A stretch of 54,392 bases of DNA from Verrucomicrobiota bacterium (lineage in GTDB: Bacteria > Verrucomicrobiota > Verrucomicrobiia > Opitutales > Opitutaceae): assembly GCA_963205455.1 (NCBI GenBank), contig CAUJJL010000208.1, forward strand, positions 1 through 54,392. Reading direction: 5' to 3'. The first letter of the stretch is position 1. Every line of letters begins with the position of its first letter. Under the pieces are notes generated by a model. That model was given only the letters and a program-made list of their open reading frames with translations. It made no database searches and was not told where the DNA came from. The position numbers and the translations under genes were made by a program. This document shows positions 27,000-35,674 of this stretch, piece after piece.

Positions 27000-28754
27000 T
27001 CAGGTGCGCACGAAAGCCTTGAGCGTTGCACACTCGGTACCGATGGATGGACCGTGAGGGCGGATTGTGTATCGGCCGACCGCGGCGGGTACGATGAATG
27101 TTTCCGCATAGTGCACCAGGAAGGGTGAGAAGGCTCCAGTCGGACTCTCCACGATTGCCTCCTCTCCCTGCACGAGGTTCAGCACATTGACACCACCTTG
27201 GGTGTCATGCGGCACGGACTTTGTGAACCAGTGCCGGCGCGTCTCGATGAATTCGCGCTCATGCAGACCGGTGCGTTCCTCGCGCCAGCCGTCTCCTGAG
27301 GCAATCGGTGTGATTGCATTGACCAGGTGTTTTTTTGTCCAGGCCGTGGTGCGGTCCCACTGAATATTGGCGGCGCCGTGGGCAAGGTAGATCGGACGCG
27401 GTTTGCCATCGAGACCCATGCGCCCCCAGTCCCAGAGCTTGAAGGTGAAGATGTAAGGCGTGGCGCTGATTTCCAGCACCATGGTTCCAGCCGCCGAGCA
27501 GTGCACTGTGCCCGCCGGAATCAGAAAGTGGTCATGTTTCTTGGCAGGCAATCGGTTGGAATAGCGATCGGCGTCGAATGCCGCACCACCCTCCTGCGCC
27601 GCAGCAAGGTCGCGCAGCATCGCCGCAGGATCCACACCCTCCTTGAGGCCCAGATAGACGGAGCCTTCCGGTTCGGCGTGCAGCAGGTAGTAGCTTTCAT
27701 CCTGCGTGTAGTGCATGCCGAAGTGACGCTGGATGTATTCCGTCAGAGGATGCACCTGGAGCGAGAGATTGCCTCCACCAATCGTATCCAGGAAATCGAA
27801 TCGGATCGGGAACTCATCGCCGAAACGGGCATGCACGGCCTCACCAAGCAGCGAGCGCGGCTGATCGAACACGAGATTGATGGAGGGCAGTTCGAGGCGA
27901 ACACCATCCAGGTCGAGCAGGAGACTGTTTTCCTCGGGCACACAGTCGAAGCACCAGCCGTAGTTCTTCGCGCCGCGATCGAGATCGCAGGCATCCTTCA
28001 TCCATTGACCGCCCCACGGCGCAGGATCGAAGAACGGCACGACGCGGAACGGACGGGTGACCGCATGCTTCAGGCCACGGCGTACGAACTCACCGTCGGC
28101 CAGTTTCGGAGTGTGCGGATCATGGGTATCGAGCACAAAATCCCACCGGGAAATGAGGGGTCTTTTCCAGCGATCGGCCACGCGCCAGTCCACAAAGAAA
28201 GCGCGCTTGTATTTGAGATTCGCAGCAAGCGCATGGTTGGATGCACCTAGATTGGCGGATTCTTTACGACGGAAACGCATCTGCGCCTCCCACCGGGCGA
28301 GGTCGGCATAGATGAGCACGTCGCCGTCCGCAATGAGTCGGGCGCCACAGCCGACAATCAAGACAAGACCCGCGTTGCAGGCGGCCACCTGGGCGCGCAA
28401 CCGATCGAGTTTCGATGCATCGAAGAACTCCGGTAGAGTGAGATTCGACAGGTAGCCAAAAACCGGATCGTTGCCGCCGAGGAACGGAGCCACAAGGGAC
28501 TCAATCCCGGCGGGAGGCAGCAGGGCTTCGGAGGGATCAAGCAACAGCGTCGGCGAAAGGCGCGTCGCCAGTTCCGTTCGTACCTGAGATTCGTTGACCC
28601 CCGGGTAACACTCGACCACGAGCACGCGACGAGCCCGGGGAGACATTGCGGCAGAATCCTGCAGCGTGCGGGCAATGGCATCCCATCCCGTCGCGCAGGA
28701 CTTGGCGCCGGGGACGGCGATATGGGGAAGTTTGTCGTAGTTGGATCTTCTCAT
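27000..28754 (-). CDS. Class I mannose-6-phosphate isomerase-like protein with N-terminal extension
   Basis: A 584-residue protein. The C-terminal part (about 260-584) has the class I phosphomannose isomerase metal motif LSLQVHP, an acidic ligand near DESYY and the second His in IPAGTVHCSA. The first 200 residues precede this and resemble a nucleotide-kinase-like fold (VLVVECYPGVNESQV, LLLDPSEALL) but without a P-loop lysine, so kinase activity is doubtful. The start at 28754 was chosen because the longer frame overlaps the ROK gene; an AAGGA lies about 16 nt upstream. It probably interconverts mannose 6-phosphate and fructose 6-phosphate; the role of the extension is unknown. Confidence 0.82.
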   Translation of the reverse strand: MRRSNYDKLPHIAVPGAKSCATGWDAIARTLQDSAAMSPRARRVLVVECYPGVNESQVRTELATRLSPTLLLDPSEALLPPAGIESLVAPFLGGNDPVFGYLSNLTLPEFFDASKLDRLRAQVAACNAGLVLIVGCGARLIADGDVLIYADLARWEAQMRFRRKESANLGASNHALAANLKYKRAFFVDWRVADRWKRPLISRWDFVLDTHDPHTPKLADGEFVRRGLKHAVTRPFRVVPFFDPAPWGGQWMKDACDLDRGAKNYGWCFDCVPEENSLLLDLDGVRLELPSINLVFDQPRSLLGEAVHARFGDEFPIRFDFLDTIGGGNLSLQVHPLTEYIQRHFGMHYTQDESYYLLHAEPEGSVYLGLKEGVDPAAMLRDLAAAQEGGAAFDADRYSNRLPAKKHDHFLIPAGTVHCSAAGTMVLEISATPYIFTFKLWDWGRMGLDGKPRPIYLAHGAANIQWDRTTAWTKKHLVNAITPIASGDGWREERTGLHEREFIETRRHWFTKSVPHDTQGGVNVLNLVQGEEAIVESPTGAFSPFLVHYAETFIVPAAVGRYTIRPHGPSIGTECATLKAFVRT

Positions 28755-28788
28755 GGAGAGGCGTTTGTCCTTGCAGTTCGGGAACACG

Positions 28789-29730
28789 TCACTGGTCCGA
28801 TGTCTCCCGCAGCAGCCACTCACCAGCCACGAGGGCGGCGGTGTCTCCCAGGACCGAAGGAATGATCTGGACCTTGCCCCAGGGCGTGTGGGCATGACGG
28901 TTCACATGCTCAATGATCGCGGGAAGGATTTGATCCGCGCCGGCCATGATGCCTCCGCCGAGGATGACCTTCTCAGGATCGTAGGCGTGAATGAGATTCA
29001 CGACCAGCGAACTCCAGACGAGCAGGCTGTGGTCGCGCAAACCGACAGCACACGCATCGCCCGCGGCCGCCTGCGCGAATACATGGGAATAATCGAGGGG
29101 AAGGGTTCGGAGCGAACTGCACTCCCAGTCCGGAGACGCTTCTGCGATCTGACGGAGAAAGGCGGTGGATGCCTCTGATTCTGCACAGCCGAGGTTGCCA
29201 CACGTACAGAGGCGACCGCCGTAGCGAACGGTCAGGTGTCCGCCCAGCACTCCGGCCTGCCCGTGTATTCCCCGCAAGATGCGGCCTTCAATGATTGCGC
29301 AGACACCCAGCCCGGTACCGAGTGTGATCATGACCAGATTGTCGCAACCGCGCCCGGCACCTGCCTGCCATTCCCCGATCATCGCCATGCGGGCGTCGTT
29401 CTCAATGGCGAGAGGAAGTCCCAGTTCGGTGCGAGCCCATGCGCGCAGGTCGATATCGAGCGAATCGGCGAACTTGCCGTACACGGCAAGGATGCGGCCG
29501 GACTTCCGGTCGATCAGACTCGGGAACGCCACAGACGCGCCCGAGCAATCGGTCAGCTCCAGTTTGAGGTCCTTCAGCAGGCGCAGCCATGCCTCCTTCA
29601 GCACGGGCAGACGAGGGGCAAGGCCCAGGTGCGAGAGAGCGGGCTCGACCGTTTGGGCTATCACCCGGCCGTCCCGCACGACACCGATCTTCAGGCGCGT
29701 GCCACCGAGATCACAAGCGAGGTATGTCAT
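28789..29730 (-). CDS. ROK-family sugar kinase
   Basis: A 313-residue cytoplasmic kinase. The N-terminal phosphate-binding motif is ACDLGGTRLKIG, the catalytic Asp lies in IENDARMA, and the ROK zinc/sugar segment is GGHLTVRYGGRLCTCGNLGC. An adenosine motif region VILGGGIMAG follows. ROK kinases phosphorylate glucose, mannose, fructose or N-acetylhexosamines at O6. As first gene of the twelve-gene minus-strand run it probably feeds the isomerases just downstream. The 185-nt upstream gap carries several dyads and no gene. Confidence 0.9.
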   Translation of the reverse strand: MTYLACDLGGTRLKIGVVRDGRVIAQTVEPALSHLGLAPRLPVLKEAWLRLLKDLKLELTDCSGASVAFPSLIDRKSGRILAVYGKFADSLDIDLRAWARTELGLPLAIENDARMAMIGEWQAGAGRGCDNLVMITLGTGLGVCAIIEGRILRGIHGQAGVLGGHLTVRYGGRLCTCGNLGCAESEASTAFLRQIAEASPDWECSSLRTLPLDYSHVFAQAAAGDACAVGLRDHSLLVWSSLVVNLIHAYDPEKVILGGGIMAGADQILPAIIEHVNRHAHTPWGKVQIIPSVLGDTAALVAGEWLLRETSDQ

Positions 29731-29799
29731 GACGAGGGTTCATTTGCATTTGAGGGGATCCACCTTCAGTCGGGCTTTTCGGGCAGTGGTCCAGATTTC

Positions 29800-29897
29800 G
29801 GAATTTTCGACCAAGATGAGGGAAAACGAGGCGAGGACCATGATGTCCTTGATTCAGAAAATTCCCTCTGACCTAGGGCGGCAGCGGCCTTGTACAA
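29800..29897. promoter_or_regulatory. Dyad-rich promoter region of the ROK operon
   Basis: Within the 29731-29915 gap there are three inverted repeats: GGAATTTTC (29800-29808) with GAAAATTCC (29857-29865); AGGAC (29834-29838) with GTCCT (29845-29849); and the 8-bp palindrome TTGTACAA (29890-29897). The last overlaps a possible -35 on the minus strand. Any could be a site for the adjacent GntR regulator. No gene is seen in the gap. Confidence 0.35.
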
Positions 29898-29915
29898 AAC
29901 GTGGAAACCTCTCGA

Positions 29916-30704
29916 TCAGGGGTGGCGAAGGGTGAGGTTGAGTTCGAACCGGTCGCCCCGGTAATGGACAACGGCATACTCGATCGGCTGCTGGCGCGTG
30001 TCGTACACCGTGCGAGTGCGTTGCAGGAGCGGCGCGCCGGCGCGGACCCGGAGCGCGCGGGCGAGCCTCCTGTCGGCAGCGATGGCGGAAAGGGCGTCCT
30101 CCGACTGATCGGCAATGACCCCGCAGCGGCTGCGAATCAGTTCGTAAAGCGGTTGGCTGAAATTGTCGTCAACCTTCAATCGGAGACGCTTGTGGAGGTA
30201 CGACCGGAAGCGGACAACCGGCTGGTCTTCCCATCCGCGGATGCGGTCCAGGCAGAGCACCTCCGTCCCCTCGTCAACATGCAGTCGGCGCGCCACCTCG
30301 GGCGGCGCGGGAAGAGTACGCGCCGATACCGAGTAGGTTTCAACCTTGACGCCCTTCGACTCCATTTCGCGGCTGAAACTCTGCCACGCGCCGACACCGG
30401 AGTGCACCTTGGGTTCCAAAACACGGGTTCCCACGCCAGCCTTGCGGTCCAGTTTGCCTTCGCTGACCAGGCGCGCAATCGCGGCGCGCAGGGTATTGCG
30501 GCTGACACCCATGGCATTGGCAAGCGACACCTCGTCCGGCAGCAATGTGCCCGGGCCATGGGCAGGTCGCGAAAGCAGCTCACGCAGCGATTGCTCCGCC
30601 TGCGCGTGAAGGGGCAGCGAACTGCGCGGATTGAGGCGCAATCCCTGCAGGGGCGACCGGGGGTCGCCCATTCCGGCCCGGAGACCTTTCAGCTTGGAGT
30701 CCAT
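29916..30704 (-). CDS. GntR-family regulator with UTRA ligand domain
   Basis: A 262-residue regulator starting at MDSKLKG. A winged helix of the GntR type spans about residues 30-100 (SLPLHAQAEQSLRELL, LPDEVSLANAMGVSRNTLRAAIARL, GVGTRV) and a HutC-type UTRA domain follows (about 110-262, with VRFRSYLHKRL and EYAVVHYRGDRFEL). UTRA domains bind sugars or sugar phosphates. It is upstream of and codirectional with the ROK operon, so it probably controls the kinase/isomerase genes; a phosphorylated sugar effector is inferred. Confidence 0.9.
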   Translation of the reverse strand: MDSKLKGLRAGMGDPRSPLQGLRLNPRSSLPLHAQAEQSLRELLSRPAHGPGTLLPDEVSLANAMGVSRNTLRAAIARLVSEGKLDRKAGVGTRVLEPKVHSGVGAWQSFSREMESKGVKVETYSVSARTLPAPPEVARRLHVDEGTEVLCLDRIRGWEDQPVVRFRSYLHKRLRLKVDDNFSQPLYELIRSRCGVIADQSEDALSAIAADRRLARALRVRAGAPLLQRTRTVYDTRQQPIEYAVVHYRGDRFELNLTLRHP

Positions 30705-30739
30705 TTGTTCAAACAATCCGAACAACGACTCGCTGTCAA
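30705..30739 (-). promoter_or_regulatory. Possible GntR promoter and dyad
   Basis: On the minus strand a perfect -35 hexamer TTGACA (30739-30734) is followed after 17 nt by a weak TTGTTT, and the dyad TTGTTTGAACAA (30716-30705) abuts the chosen ATG. The dyad could be an autoregulatory site; the transcript would be close to leaderless. The poor -10 makes this tentative. Confidence 0.3.
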
Positions 30740-30771
30740 GAGGGTCAAGCAGGGCTGCCCCCGGCTGGAAT

Positions 30772-31395
30772 CTATGGATTCGGGTTGTTCCGCGCGACCC
30801 AGGCGTTGTATTCGGCGCGTGGCATGAACTTCAGCGACGCACTGTTGATGCAGTAGCGAAGCCGGGTCGGGCGTGGACCGTCATTAAAAACATGCCCAAG
30901 GTGGGCGCCATCGACGGTGCAGTGTACCTCTACGCGCTCCATGCCAAGGCTCATGTCGGTGGTTTCGCCGACAAACGAGCGTTCGATCGGTTTGGTGAAA
31001 CTTGGCCAGCCTGTGCCGCTGTCGAACTTGTCGCGGCTGTCAAACAGCGGTGTGTCGCTGCACACGGAGAAATAGACGCCGTCGGTCTTCTTGTCGAAAT
31101 AGGCGTTCCGAAACGGCGGTTCGGTTCCCTGCTTCCGCGCCACATGGAATTGCTCCGGTGTCAGGATTCGGCGCCATTCCTCGTCCGTGCGTCGCACCTT
31201 CACTTTGCTCATGTCGATCACCACATTCGACGGCAGTCCGCATGCGGACACTTCGCCGACTTTGCATTCCAATGCGTCTTTTGCCATGGGTTTCTGTTTC
31301 GAGGTCTTGTCGCCGGCTGCCCAAAGCACACCGGCACCCGCAATCAGGATCACACTAACCAATAGGGTGGGAAGGCGGAGTTTCATGACGTTCAT
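30772..31395 (-). CDS. msrB: Exported peptide-methionine (R)-S-oxide reductase
   Basis: A 207-residue MsrB with an N-terminal signal or anchor ([20 protein letters not shown]). AAGGA lies 8 nt before the start at 31395, which decides among three nearby ATGs. Catalytic Cys182 lies in RYCINSASL; the substrate site DSGTGWPSF and [11 protein letters not shown] are intact. The two CxxC zinc pairs of many MsrB proteins are absent; Cys112 or Cys159 could be the resolving residue. It repairs oxidised methionine in envelope proteins. It is not obviously part of the sugar loci. Confidence 0.92.
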   Translation of the reverse strand: MNVMKLRLPTLLVSVILIAGAGVLWAAGDKTSKQKPMAKDALECKVGEVSACGLPSNVVIDMSKVKVRRTDEEWRRILTPEQFHVARKQGTEPPFRNAYFDKKTDGVYFSVCSDTPLFDSRDKFDSGTGWPSFTKPIERSFVGETTDMSLGMERVEVHCTVDGAHLGHVFNDGPRPTRLRYCINSASLKFMPRAEYNAWVARNNPNP

Positions 31396-31568
31396 ACTAT
31401 CCATCCTTGAATAAAATGCCAGCGCGGGAATTGCACCTTTCCAAGCAGCAGCCTTGCCTTGACCAACAGGACGCCCACAGTTTCCCCTTCTCATTTCCCT
31501 GTATACCCACCCTGGCTCAATTCCTCCGCTCCTTCCTAATTCCCGTCCCCTTCCCCATTCCTCCTCGC

Positions 31569-32549
31569 ATGCAGACCTACACTCGCCGTGATTTTGCCAA
31601 ACTCGCGCTGTCAGCCCTTCCGGCTGCCGGCCTTCTTTCGTCGCTCGCACCTGCAATCGCCGCCGCGGCGGCCAGGAAGCCCGGCGCAAGACCGGACTCA
31701 CTAGTAAAGGGGGTCCAGCTTGGCATCAATGTCCCCTACAGTTTCGGCAACCCGACGATGCCCGGTGCTGATATCCTGGCGAACTGTGTGGCCCTTAACC
31801 TGAGCGCTGTCGAGCTGCGGGCCCAGCCGGTTGAAATCTACATGGGCGCGGCGCCCGAACTGATTTTCCAGCCCGCCAAGGGCATCAAGATCTCCCATGC
31901 GGAGATCGAAGCGAGGAAGGCCACGCTCAAGTCCTGGCGCAGTTCAGCCCCCCTCGCACGGGCGCGCGAGTTCCGGAAGCTCTACGAGAAGACGGGGGTG
32001 AAGATCGACATCGTCAAGGTCGACAATATCTTCAAGCTCTCCGACGAGGAACTCGACTACCACTTCGCACTGGCAAAAACCCTCGGTGCGCGGGCGATCT
32101 CCAGCGAGATTTCCTTCATCGACGACGAACTCAAGCGCGTCGGATCCTTCGCCGACAAACATAAATTCTGGGTCGCCTACCACGGGCACACCTCAACGAC
32201 CGCAAGCATCTGGGAGCATGCATTCACACTCGCTAAATTCCATGCTGCCAATGTCGATCTCGGCCACTTCGTCGCCGGCAGCAACATGTCGCCCGTGCCA
32301 TTCATCAAGCGACATCACGAGCGCATCACCCACGTTCATTTGAAAGACCGCAAGTATCGCGAGGGACCCAACACGCCTTTCGGTCAGGGCGATACTCCGA
32401 TCGGCGAAGTCCTCCGGCTCATCCGTGACAACCACTGGCCGATCGAGGGAACGATCGAATTCGAATACAAGGTGCCCGAGGGATCCGACCGCATGCAGGA
32501 AATCGCGCGCGCCATCCAATACTGCCGAGATCAGCTCGCCATGAGCTGA
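31569..32549 (+). CDS. Tat-exported TIM-barrel sugar isomerase/epimerase-like protein
   Basis: A 326-residue protein starting at [21 protein letters not shown], a twin-arginine signal. The remainder is an AP-endonuclease/xylose-isomerase-like TIM barrel (PF01261) with metal-ligand candidates in [28 protein letters not shown] and EFEYK. Because it is folded before export and lies outside the cytoplasm, phosphorylated sugars are unlikely substrates; some exported members of this fold have been linked to keto-sugar or keto-glycoside chemistry, but that is not established here. It is divergent from msrB and convergent with the heme protein. Confidence 0.85.
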   Translation: MQTYTRRDFAKLALSALPAAGLLSSLAPAIAAAAARKPGARPDSLVKGVQLGINVPYSFGNPTMPGADILANCVALNLSAVELRAQPVEIYMGAAPELIFQPAKGIKISHAEIEARKATLKSWRSSAPLARAREFRKLYEKTGVKIDIVKVDNIFKLSDEELDYHFALAKTLGARAISSEISFIDDELKRVGSFADKHKFWVAYHGHTSTTASIWEHAFTLAKFHAANVDLGHFVAGSNMSPVPFIKRHHERITHVHLKDRKYREGPNTPFGQGDTPIGEVLRLIRDNHWPIEGTIEFEYKVPEGSDRMQEIARAIQYCRDQLAMS

Positions 32550-32586
32550 GCGGGAGATGGTGAAGCGCCTGGTGACGCTGCACCGA

Positions 32587-35469
32587 CTATTTCAACGTTG
32601 CCAGAAACGCGACGAGGTCCGCGGCCTCACCCGCCGTCAGGCCTGAAATCTGCCCTTCGGGCATGAGCGAAAGGGATAGCGGTTTTTCGGAGGCCACCTC
32701 CGCCAATTGGAGCGTAAGGGTTTCCCCGCTCACCACACGAAATACCAGGGAGGTCGGATTTCGTTTCAGCGCGAACCCAACTTGGGATGTCCCATCCTTC
32801 ATCACAACCTGCACCGGACGGAATTCCGGCGCCATGAGTTTTGAGGGATTCAAGATGCTGTCGAGTATCTGCGCGGGTGATTGCGTCGCCCCGATCGTTG
32901 AAAGGTCCGGGCCAAAGTGCCGCCCTTCTCCCTTGATGAAATGACACGCACGGCAGCCACTGAGTTTCCCCGTGTCCGAGAGCAGTTTACCACCGCGGAC
33001 GGGATCTCCCTTCAATGCCAGGAGCGCGGCCACATCAACCTGCATGCCAATGGTTTTCTCGCGCAGTGAATCCGGTTTGAAGCGCTCATAGATGTCGCGG
33101 ATCGTCGATTCGGGCGATGCCCACGCGATCTCGAAGGCATGGCGCCGCATTGATTCTGAAATTTTCCCATCATCGATCGCCCGCCGGAGCCGCATGGCGC
33201 CCTTCACTGTTTTCAGCGATTCATCGACCATTGCAGTCGTCCAGGTCGCCGGTGTCCACGGCTTCGGATCCGTGCTGTCACCGCTCATGCCGGCGATCCA
33301 GTTCTCAACCGCGCGCAATCCTGCCACATCGGTCTCCCGCGCCCCCACCACCGGCATGTGCCCTGCCCCGGCCTTCGCCATGCGCACGGCGATCACCGAA
33401 TTCCATGCGTCACCCGGGTCGATCAGCTTGCCGTCCTTGAGTCCAAGTCCGCCCTGGGCCGGAACAACGCCCACGGCGTTCATCTGCGTTGCAAGCAGTT
33501 CGGTGTTCATGAAAACGGAGGCAGCGCCCCCGCCGTCGTTCCTGTGGCAGTGCGCACAGTTCGCATGCAGCACGGCACGCGCCGCGCCGATCGCACTGCC
33601 CTGCGGGTCCAGCCTGGCGCGCGTTGATTCAAGATAGTCGGAATCAATCAACGCCAACGAAACGAGTTCGTGTGACTGCATTCCCGGCACGCCCTGAAGC
33701 TGCGGCGGCGTGAATGCAAGCGCGCCGTTGTTCCAGGTATTGTGGCAACGCAGGCAGTCCGACCGACTGAAGAACCGCCAGCGATACTCGCGCGGCTCGC
33801 GAGAAACCGCCTGCCGGTCGGGTCGCACCTTGAAGATGCGCTCCCCACCCTCTGTCGGCACAAGATCCGCATCGGTGCCCGCCTCGTTCCACCGGTAGGA
33901 ATACGCGTTCCAGGCCTCACCATCGTTGTACAGAAGCTGGGTCTCTACCGGACGCGTCCGCTCTTCCTCTGTCAGAGCGAGGTCACCCAGAGCGATGGTG
34001 CGTGCGAGGACCGCACCCGCCGGCCATTTCGTCTGGTAGTCCATTGTCCGTCCACCCGTGCGAAAATCGAACTTCAGGTAGCTCGTCGTCGTGAGTTTGC
34101 TGTGATCACGAAGGCCAATCACCCTGCTCAGCACGGTCGCGCCATCTTCCCACATGGGCTGCGTGATAGAAAACGGATAGACCCCCGGCGAGGGCGCCAA
34201 CGTCTTCAAATCAGAAAAGATCCCGGTTTCGCTGAGCTTCCTGGGAAAGGTCGAGGGGGACGCGCTGCGCGGATTGCGTCGCAGGCGATGGATGCTCGTT
34301 TGAGAGGACCAATCAAGGTAGTAGAGTTCGCCGTCATCCGTCTGGCCAAAGGTGATGATCATCTGAGGCGTGTCGGCAATCTCCTCGTGACGGGTGACCT
34401 TGGTACCGTCGTACCACAGAGCCCAGATCTTTCCGGTGGCCCAGTCGCCGTAAATGTAGGCTCCCTCGAGTTCCGGAAACTGGCTCCCATGATATACGTA
34501 ACCACCCGTGATCGACGCGGCCTCGGAGTGCGGATGCGCCACGATCGGTGGAGTGATCGGCGCAAGTTTACTCGTCCGGTCCACCGCAATCGGCTGGCTG
34601 GCCTCATAGGCGCTCCACCCGTAGTTGCCGCCCTTCTTGATGAGATAGATCATCTCCCAAATCTCCCAGCCGACATCGCCGCACCACAGGTTCCCCGTTC
34701 TTGCATCGAAACTCATCTTGAAGGGATTTCGAAGTCCAAACGCCCAGATTTCCGGACGCGTGCCTGGGGCTGTGGCCGGTGGCGTTACCCAGGGATTATC
34801 CGGAGGTATGCGGTAGGCGAGCGGCGGATCCCGATGGTCAACATCGATGCGGAGGATCGAAGACAAAAAATCGCGCGTGTCCTGGCCGGTGACATATTGA
34901 TCGGGAGGAGCCGCGGGTGCACCATCGCCGGCTGAAACATACAGATACCCTTCTGGTCCAAACTGTATGTTTGCGCCATTGTGCTCGCCAGACAACCAGG
35001 TCAGGATGACCTCTTCACTGTCGGGGTCCGCCTTCAACGGTTCGAGCGAACTCAATTTGAAGCGCGACAACTTGGTGCCGTCCTTTCGCCCGGCCTTCAG
35101 CGCATAGCAGATAAAAATCTCACGATTCTCACGGTATTTGGGATGAAGCGCTATGCCGAACGCATTGTCGAAATCCGGGCGCCCTTTTTTCAGATCAATG
35201 ACTTCGTTTGCCGGCTCGGAATGCGACTTGGGATTGAACGTAAAAATTCGCCCTGTGCGTTCGACCAACAGCAGGTGTCCCGTGCCATGCACGGCGGAAA
35301 GTTCCAGCGCCTCGGAAAACTTGAGGTGACCGAGGATGGGTTCCTGCACAAAGGGCTTCGGCCGTTCTGGGGTGCCTTCGACCTTCGAGGTCGTCCAGGG
35401 TACTCGACTCTGGCCCATCACAGGGCCCGCCAGGCAAAGTGTCGCGATCGCAACAAGAAAATATCTCAT
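32587..35469 (-). CDS. Exported glucose/sorbosone dehydrogenase-like tri-heme protein
   Basis: A 960-residue protein with a signal peptide (MRYFLVAIATLCLAGPVMG). Residues about 45-400 form a soluble-glucose-dehydrogenase-type six-bladed propeller (LVERTGRIF, GEHNGANIQFGPEGYLY, WAFGLRNPF, NYGWSAYE). Residues about 430-730 contain a cytochrome-like module with CLRCH (572-576) and CAHCH (638-642), and the C-terminus has CRACH (839-843) in the PVC-type heme-binding domain with a long anti-parallel beta tail. It probably oxidises a sugar in the periplasm and passes electrons to hemes. Convergent with the isomerase gene, 37 nt apart. Confidence 0.88.
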   Translation of the reverse strand: MRYFLVAIATLCLAGPVMGQSRVPWTTSKVEGTPERPKPFVQEPILGHLKFSEALELSAVHGTGHLLLVERTGRIFTFNPKSHSEPANEVIDLKKGRPDFDNAFGIALHPKYRENREIFICYALKAGRKDGTKLSRFKLSSLEPLKADPDSEEVILTWLSGEHNGANIQFGPEGYLYVSAGDGAPAAPPDQYVTGQDTRDFLSSILRIDVDHRDPPLAYRIPPDNPWVTPPATAPGTRPEIWAFGLRNPFKMSFDARTGNLWCGDVGWEIWEMIYLIKKGGNYGWSAYEASQPIAVDRTSKLAPITPPIVAHPHSEAASITGGYVYHGSQFPELEGAYIYGDWATGKIWALWYDGTKVTRHEEIADTPQMIITFGQTDDGELYYLDWSSQTSIHRLRRNPRSASPSTFPRKLSETGIFSDLKTLAPSPGVYPFSITQPMWEDGATVLSRVIGLRDHSKLTTTSYLKFDFRTGGRTMDYQTKWPAGAVLARTIALGDLALTEEERTRPVETQLLYNDGEAWNAYSYRWNEAGTDADLVPTEGGERIFKVRPDRQAVSREPREYRWRFFSRSDCLRCHNTWNNGALAFTPPQLQGVPGMQSHELVSLALIDSDYLESTRARLDPQGSAIGAARAVLHANCAHCHRNDGGGAASVFMNTELLATQMNAVGVVPAQGGLGLKDGKLIDPGDAWNSVIAVRMAKAGAGHMPVVGARETDVAGLRAVENWIAGMSGDSTDPKPWTPATWTTAMVDESLKTVKGAMRLRRAIDDGKISESMRRHAFEIAWASPESTIRDIYERFKPDSLREKTIGMQVDVAALLALKGDPVRGGKLLSDTGKLSGCRACHFIKGEGRHFGPDLSTIGATQSPAQILDSILNPSKLMAPEFRPVQVVMKDGTSQVGFALKRNPTSLVFRVVSGETLTLQLAEVASEKPLSLSLMPEGQISGLTAGEAADLVAFLATLK

Positions 35470-35584
35470 GGGTGCCGCCCGGACGGCCTTGGCCGCCACG
35501 GGCAATCCGTCGAAAGAGCGCGACCAGCCCCCGCGAGTCAAGGGAGGGACGTTCTCATTTCAATTTTCCGCCCTTTCACGCTGA

Positions 35585-35597
35585 AATTGCCGCAATT
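35585..35597. promoter_or_regulatory. 13-nt palindrome in divergent gap
   Basis: AATTGCCGCAATT is a perfect dyad in the 205-nt gap between the heme protein (minus) and the exported hypothetical (plus). It may be an operator; no matching copy was seen nearby. Nothing else recognisable is in this gap. Confidence 0.3.
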
Positions 35598-35674
35598 CAT
35601 TTCATTCCAGATAGGGAAAATGAAGCACAACGACATTTTCAGAAACCGAATTCAATCTGCCGCGTTGTAGGAGA

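Noticed and set aside
27327..28250. Plus-strand open frame of 307 codons
   Set aside because: Antisense to the phosphomannose isomerase-like gene, without recognisable protein features.
33742..34935. Plus-strand open frame of 397 codons
   Set aside because: It is fully antisense to the tri-heme sugar-dehydrogenase-like gene, has Arg/His-rich composition typical of a reversed GC-rich frame, and shows no motif.
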